A stretch of 64,000 nucleotides of DNA, taken from positions 492,879 through 556,878 of the forward strand of contig NZ_KB893172.1 in NCBI RefSeq assembly GCF_000374025.1, read 5' to 3'. Numbering within the stretch: the first letter of the stretch is position 1; each line of letters begins with the position of its first letter. Under the pieces are notes generated by a model. That model had not been told where the DNA came from. It saw only the letters and a program-made list of their open reading frames with translations, and searched no databases. Of the stretch, positions 60,717 to 64,000 are shown piece by piece. The position numbers and the translations under genes were made by a program. The stretch is from Spirosoma panaciterrae DSM 21099 (lineage in GTDB: Bacteria; Bacteroidota; Bacteroidia; Cytophagales; Spirosomataceae).

Positions 60717-62393
60717 ATGAAACTGATTACTAAACATAAATTTCTTCTTTGTTTCGCAGCCGTAGTATTGGGTACCACGGCCTGTAAAGATCAACTGGAT
60801 GTGGGCAACCCAAATGCGCCTACCGTATCTGCCAATGTCAGTAACGAATCGGGCATTATTTCGTTGGCCCAGGGCGCTGTCTATATCAATGGGTTTGCCA
60901 ATGGAGATGGCTGGCTAGGTGATAGTTACTTCTCGCTTCCCTGGGGGTATCTGGAACTAATGGCCGATATGGTGGGCGCCGATGCCTCGAACAACCAGAT
61001 TACCACCATTGCCCAACCCGATTATATTATTCTGGACGACGGAACCAAACAGACCAATACGGCTCCACAGGTTGGTATTATCCGTTCGTACAATACGCGT
61101 GCGGCAACCGGAAATGGAAACAACGCCATATATTATCAATGGCTGAATATGTATGCCTTAAACAATGCCTGTAATGAGGTATTAGGGCTGGTTGACGGTA
61201 TCAAATTCTCAGGCGATGCCGCATCTCGGGCAAATACCATTAAGGCGTGGGCTTATTGGTGGAAAGGATATGCCTATGCGTCTATTGGCTCCATGTATTA
61301 TGCTGGACTGATTCTGGATAAGGCCGGATCGACCAATGGTAACTATGTTCTACATGATGCCATTATTAATCAGTCGAATACATTCTTTAATCAGGCCGCT
61401 GCTACCTTGGGAAATATTACTAGCGCAAGTGATTATCAGACCGTGTTGAAACAGTTGATTCCGGCTATTAATCAGGTTGGGCATGGTGGCGTTCCTACAG
61501 TTGATATGTGGAAGCGGAACATCAATACCATGCTGGCGCGGAATATTCTGATCAACAAGCTGGCCCCGTTTGTCAATGGCAATCCATCGGCTACCATCAG
61601 TAAGTCGAACATGACTGCTATGACAACCGCTGATTGGAACAGTGTACTTACCCTGGTCACAAATGGTATCAAAAAAGACGATATCGTTTTTACAGGACGT
61701 AGTTCAGACAAAAATACGTTTATCACGGCTACGGGTGGTACAGTCGCTGCCTTGACAACGGGTGTGAACAACAGCACTACGTTTAAGATCAGCGAGCGGT
61801 TTATCCAGAATTTTAACGCGGGTGATAAGCGGTTTACCAATAACTTTAGTACGGTCAACACGTATAAAAATAACTACATTTACACGACCCGCTACAACAT
61901 GATTGACGGAGGCAATGGCACTGCTGGTGTTTACGTATATGGAACTACAGCGGTTGGTGCTTACGAACTCTACATTGCGGGTAGCTACGAGGAGAATGCG
62001 CTGATGCTGGCCGAAGCTAATATGCGATTAGGCAATATCGAAGCTGGATTAGGCTATGTCGACGCGGTAAGAGCCTATCAGGGGGCTGGTGTAGCTCCGG
62101 TGGCAGGTACAGGATTAACCCTGTCAAAAGCACTTACCGAACTGACTAAAGAGCGTAGAACGGCCCTGTTCAGCCGAGGATTGGCGTATTACGATAGTCG
62201 TCGTTGGGGCTGGACCTATGATATTTCAGCTGGCGGTGGAAGCTACGGAAATACGATCGTAACAACAGCAGGGGTCGTTAACAAGAATGTGACGATCAAC
62301 TATAACTTCATGGATTACTGGGATGTACCGGCTGATGAGTCCGTGTTAAATCCGTCGACATCAGGGGTTGCTACCAAAAACCCGAATTATTAG
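60717..62393 (+). CDS. SusD/RagB-type nutrient-binding lipoprotein
   Basis: The 558-residue lipoprotein has a lipobox (VLGTTACKDQL) and is largely alpha-helical with TPR-like units, as SusD proteins are: SGIISLAQGAVYINGF, AWAYWWKGYAYASIGSMYYAG, SYEENALMLAEANMRLGNIEAGLGYV and KALTELTKERRTALFSRGLAYYD. It caps the SusC barrel and captures the ligand. The ATG at 60717 precedes the lipoprotein signal directly. It is cotranscribed with the SusC gene, 19 bases apart; a strong terminator at 62415-62452 ends the pair. Confidence 0.95.
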   Translation: MKLITKHKFLLCFAAVVLGTTACKDQLDVGNPNAPTVSANVSNESGIISLAQGAVYINGFANGDGWLGDSYFSLPWGYLELMADMVGADASNNQITTIAQPDYIILDDGTKQTNTAPQVGIIRSYNTRAATGNGNNAIYYQWLNMYALNNACNEVLGLVDGIKFSGDAASRANTIKAWAYWWKGYAYASIGSMYYAGLILDKAGSTNGNYVLHDAIINQSNTFFNQAAATLGNITSASDYQTVLKQLIPAINQVGHGGVPTVDMWKRNINTMLARNILINKLAPFVNGNPSATISKSNMTAMTTADWNSVLTLVTNGIKKDDIVFTGRSSDKNTFITATGGTVAALTTGVNNSTTFKISERFIQNFNAGDKRFTNNFSTVNTYKNNYIYTTRYNMIDGGNGTAGVYVYGTTAVGAYELYIAGSYEENALMLAEANMRLGNIEAGLGYVDAVRAYQGAGVAPVAGTGLTLSKALTELTKERRTALFSRGLAYYDSRRWGWTYDISAGGGSYGNTIVTTAGVVNKNVTINYNFMDYWDVPADESVLNPSTSGVATKNPNY

Positions 62394-62414
62394 TCGTTGT
62401 TCGATTTCCTTGAA

Positions 62415-62452
62415 TAAGCAAAAAGCACCGCCTGAGCGGTGCTTTTTGCTTA
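62415..62452 (+). terminator. Terminator of the susC-susD operon
   Basis: TAAGCAAAAAGCACCGC (62415-62431) and its perfect complement (62436-62452) flank a 4-base loop; GCTTTTTGCTT supplies the T-rich end. It starts 22 bases after the susD stop codon. Confidence 0.85.
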
Positions 62453-62872
62453 TATGGATTTCCTACGTGTGAGTTGAGCATATTTACTTACGCGATAAGT
62501 ATGAAGATAAAAACAGTTCGGGATTTCAAAATTGAGCCTATTTCTATAGTGTATGAAAAATACATGTATAGTGACATGGCTAATAATCACTTGACGTCCA
62601 GCCCTATTTTTGACCGTTTATGGAAAAAAAACTAGGTAGATGCAACATACTATACCAATAAAACGTCTTTAAATCTTGTGTTTTTATATTTGTACTATTT
62701 TTATATAAACAAAAGTGTCAATTGGTTAAGGTATTAAATATATTATTTTATAAAATTAGATTATAGACTATTTTTTGGTTTTATATACTGGTATTATTCG
62801 ATATTTTCGGAATAATATTTTGAAATACTTGTTTTATTGTCAAATAAAATTCTACATAAATGTATTCGTGAA
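62453..62872. other. AT-rich region upstream of the second susC
   Basis: About 420 AT-rich bases without a convincing gene or RNA. They lead to the promoter at 62873-62903. Confidence 0.45.
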
Positions 62873-62903
62873 TTTGTATTATTTCTTTTTGATGTTAGTT
62901 TTG
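62873..62903 (+). promoter_or_regulatory. Promoter of the second susC
   Basis: TTTG (62873-62876), 19 bases, then TAGTTTTG (62896-62903), both exact. The ATG at 62943 lies 39 bases after the -7 element, the same layout as the promoter at 57348-57379. Confidence 0.78.
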
Positions 62904-62942
62904 TCAATAGTAAAAAATGGTTTCACCTAACATCTAACGTAC

Positions 62943-64000
62943 ATGAGTAAATTTCTATGCTTGAGTTTCCTTCTGGTAAGCTCGCTCTGGTCCACGGTAT
63001 GGGCACAGGATAGGCGTATTACGGGTAAGGTCACATCAGCCGAAGATGGCTTACCGTTGCCAGGAGTTTCGGTTGTTGTAAAAGGCACCACAAAGGGGGC
63101 TACAACCGATGCAGCGGGTATGTATAGCCTTGACGTTGCCGGCACCAGGGCTATAACCCTCGTTTTTAGCTTTGTGGGCGTTACCACACAGGAAGTAGCT
63201 GTCGGTAACGAGTCGGTCGTCGATGTTAAGCTGGTATCGGACAACCGTCAATTGACAGAAGTCGTCGTAACCGGGGTCGGAGTCGCTACCGACAAACGCA
63301 AACTGGGGATTTCGGTCGAGTCGATTACGTCGAAGAATCTGCCGCAAACACCAACCGCTTCCATCGATCAGGCACTGGTTGGAAAGATTGCCGGAGCGCA
63401 GATTTCGAGTGGCAATGGTACGCCCGGATCACCCGTCAACATCGTACTGCGCGGTATCAATACCATCAACCGGGGAACAGCCCCCATTCTGCTCATTGAT
63501 GGGGTGCAGGTCGATGCCACGAACTACGATTCGAACGGGAACATCAATAATAACCCAACCGCGTTGCTGAGCAGCATCGATCCCAATACCATCGAGCGGG
63601 TTGAGGTAGTGCAGGGTGCGGCTGCCGCTACCCTCTATGGGGCTCAGGGAGCGAACGGGGTTATTCAGGTATTTACCAAAAAAGGGAAATCGGGTAAACT
63701 AAACATTGATGTGAGTTCGGGCATTACCCGGAGCGAATACCTGAACGTAGGCGGGGTAGCAAAAGCGCAGTACAACGGTTTTATCGTTGATGGCAGCAAC
63801 AACGTGATCGGTACGTCGGGCAAGCCACTTGAGTTCAATCCGAATACGTTGGTTTACAGCGAGAATGTGCAGTACAATCCGCTCGATGTGAACAATAAGG
63901 CCGATAAACCTTATACAGCTAATTTGAAGTATCAGGACCATTATGCCTACTTCTTCCGCCCGTCAAATACATATAATAACAGCATTGCGCTGACAGGGGG
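62943..64000 (+). CDS. SusC/RagA-type receptor, 3' end outside window
   Basis: The first 352 codons of a receptor paralogous to the one at 57422: signal peptide (ending near STVWAQDRR), carboxypeptidase-regulatory-like domain (LPGVSVVVKGTTKGATTDAAG), LTEVVVTGVG, and the plug domain (ALVGKIAGAQISSGNGTPG, VNIVLRGINTINRGTAPIL, LYGAQGANGVIQVFTKKGK). The plug has an insertion rich in Asn (NYDSNGNINNNPT). It has its own promoter and follows a terminator, so it is a separate transcription unit, and probably the second SusC of a tandem pair with different ligand preference. A SusD gene is expected just beyond the window. Confidence 0.95.
   Translation, partial: MSKFLCLSFLLVSSLWSTVWAQDRRITGKVTSAEDGLPLPGVSVVVKGTTKGATTDAAGMYSLDVAGTRAITLVFSFVGVTTQEVAVGNESVVDVKLVSDNRQLTEVVVTGVGVATDKRKLGISVESITSKNLPQTPTASIDQALVGKIAGAQISSGNGTPGSPVNIVLRGINTINRGTAPILLIDGVQVDATNYDSNGNINNNPTALLSSIDPNTIERVEVVQGAAAATLYGAQGANGVIQVFTKKGKSGKLNIDVSSGITRSEYLNVGGVAKAQYNGFIVDGSNNVIGTSGKPLEFNPNTLVYSENVQYNPLDVNNKADKPYTANLKYQDHYAYFFRPSNTYNNSIALTG

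Overview
The window looks like chromosomal DNA of a Bacteroidota member, most likely a Cytophagales bacterium close to Spirosoma. The evidence is SusC/SusD outer-membrane uptake genes, a T9SS type A sorting domain, the TPR/DUF4292/EnvC-like gene trio, Bacteroidota-type promoters (TTTG, about 19-20 bases, then TAnnTTTG), few Shine-Dalgarno sequences, and genes near 50% GC separated by AT-rich gaps. The genus is an inference; no rRNA or tRNA gene is visible.

Layout. 1-2708 is the 5' part of a SusC-type receptor leaving the window. 2998-8303 holds an NFACT/RqcH-like protein, a MacB/FtsX-like permease, gamma-glutamyltransferase and a small acyl carrier protein. 8406-13294 is a tripartite efflux operon (TolC-like, DHA2 pump, EmrA-like) with a divergent MarR regulator and clear shared operators. 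13384-14759 is an aldehyde dehydrogenase broken by a 17-bp tandem duplication. 14762-28721 is mostly housekeeping: DedA, ABC-F, a SUMF1-like protein, folK, a higBA toxin-antitoxin pair, an aminotransferase, an RluA synthase, panB, a cell-envelope trio and Ohr.

29802-36114 is the most interesting region. It holds three paralogous 80-residue double-glycine-leader peptides, an HlyD-type fusion protein, a C39-peptidase ABC exporter with an intact active site, and a convergent LytS/LytTR two-component pair. An array of four CGACCAAC boxes lies upstream of the kinase. Together these look like a Gram-negative counterpart of peptide export and sensing loci of the ComAB/ComDE type. The mature peptides have no cysteine and almost no basic residues and share a GN/LF-rich core, so they do not resemble ordinary cationic bacteriocins.

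36345-56909 is mixed: Ctp protease, GH43, accD, radical SAM/SPASM, T9SS cargo, crotonase, xylulokinase, an alpha-L-rhamnosidase-like enzyme, a YedY-like molybdoenzyme with its cytochrome b, a START protein, an MBL hydrolase and a patatin. 57422-64000 is a glycan or nutrient uptake locus, susC-susD followed by a second susC cut by the window end. Both susC genes have well-formed promoters.

Scattered through the first 42 kb is a family of long intergenic inverted repeats. Their arms are built from degenerate 7-8-base purine repeats that differ from locus to locus. They fill the gaps between genes, supply stop or start codons, and in one case are translated as the N-terminus of folK. I do not know a named family that matches them.
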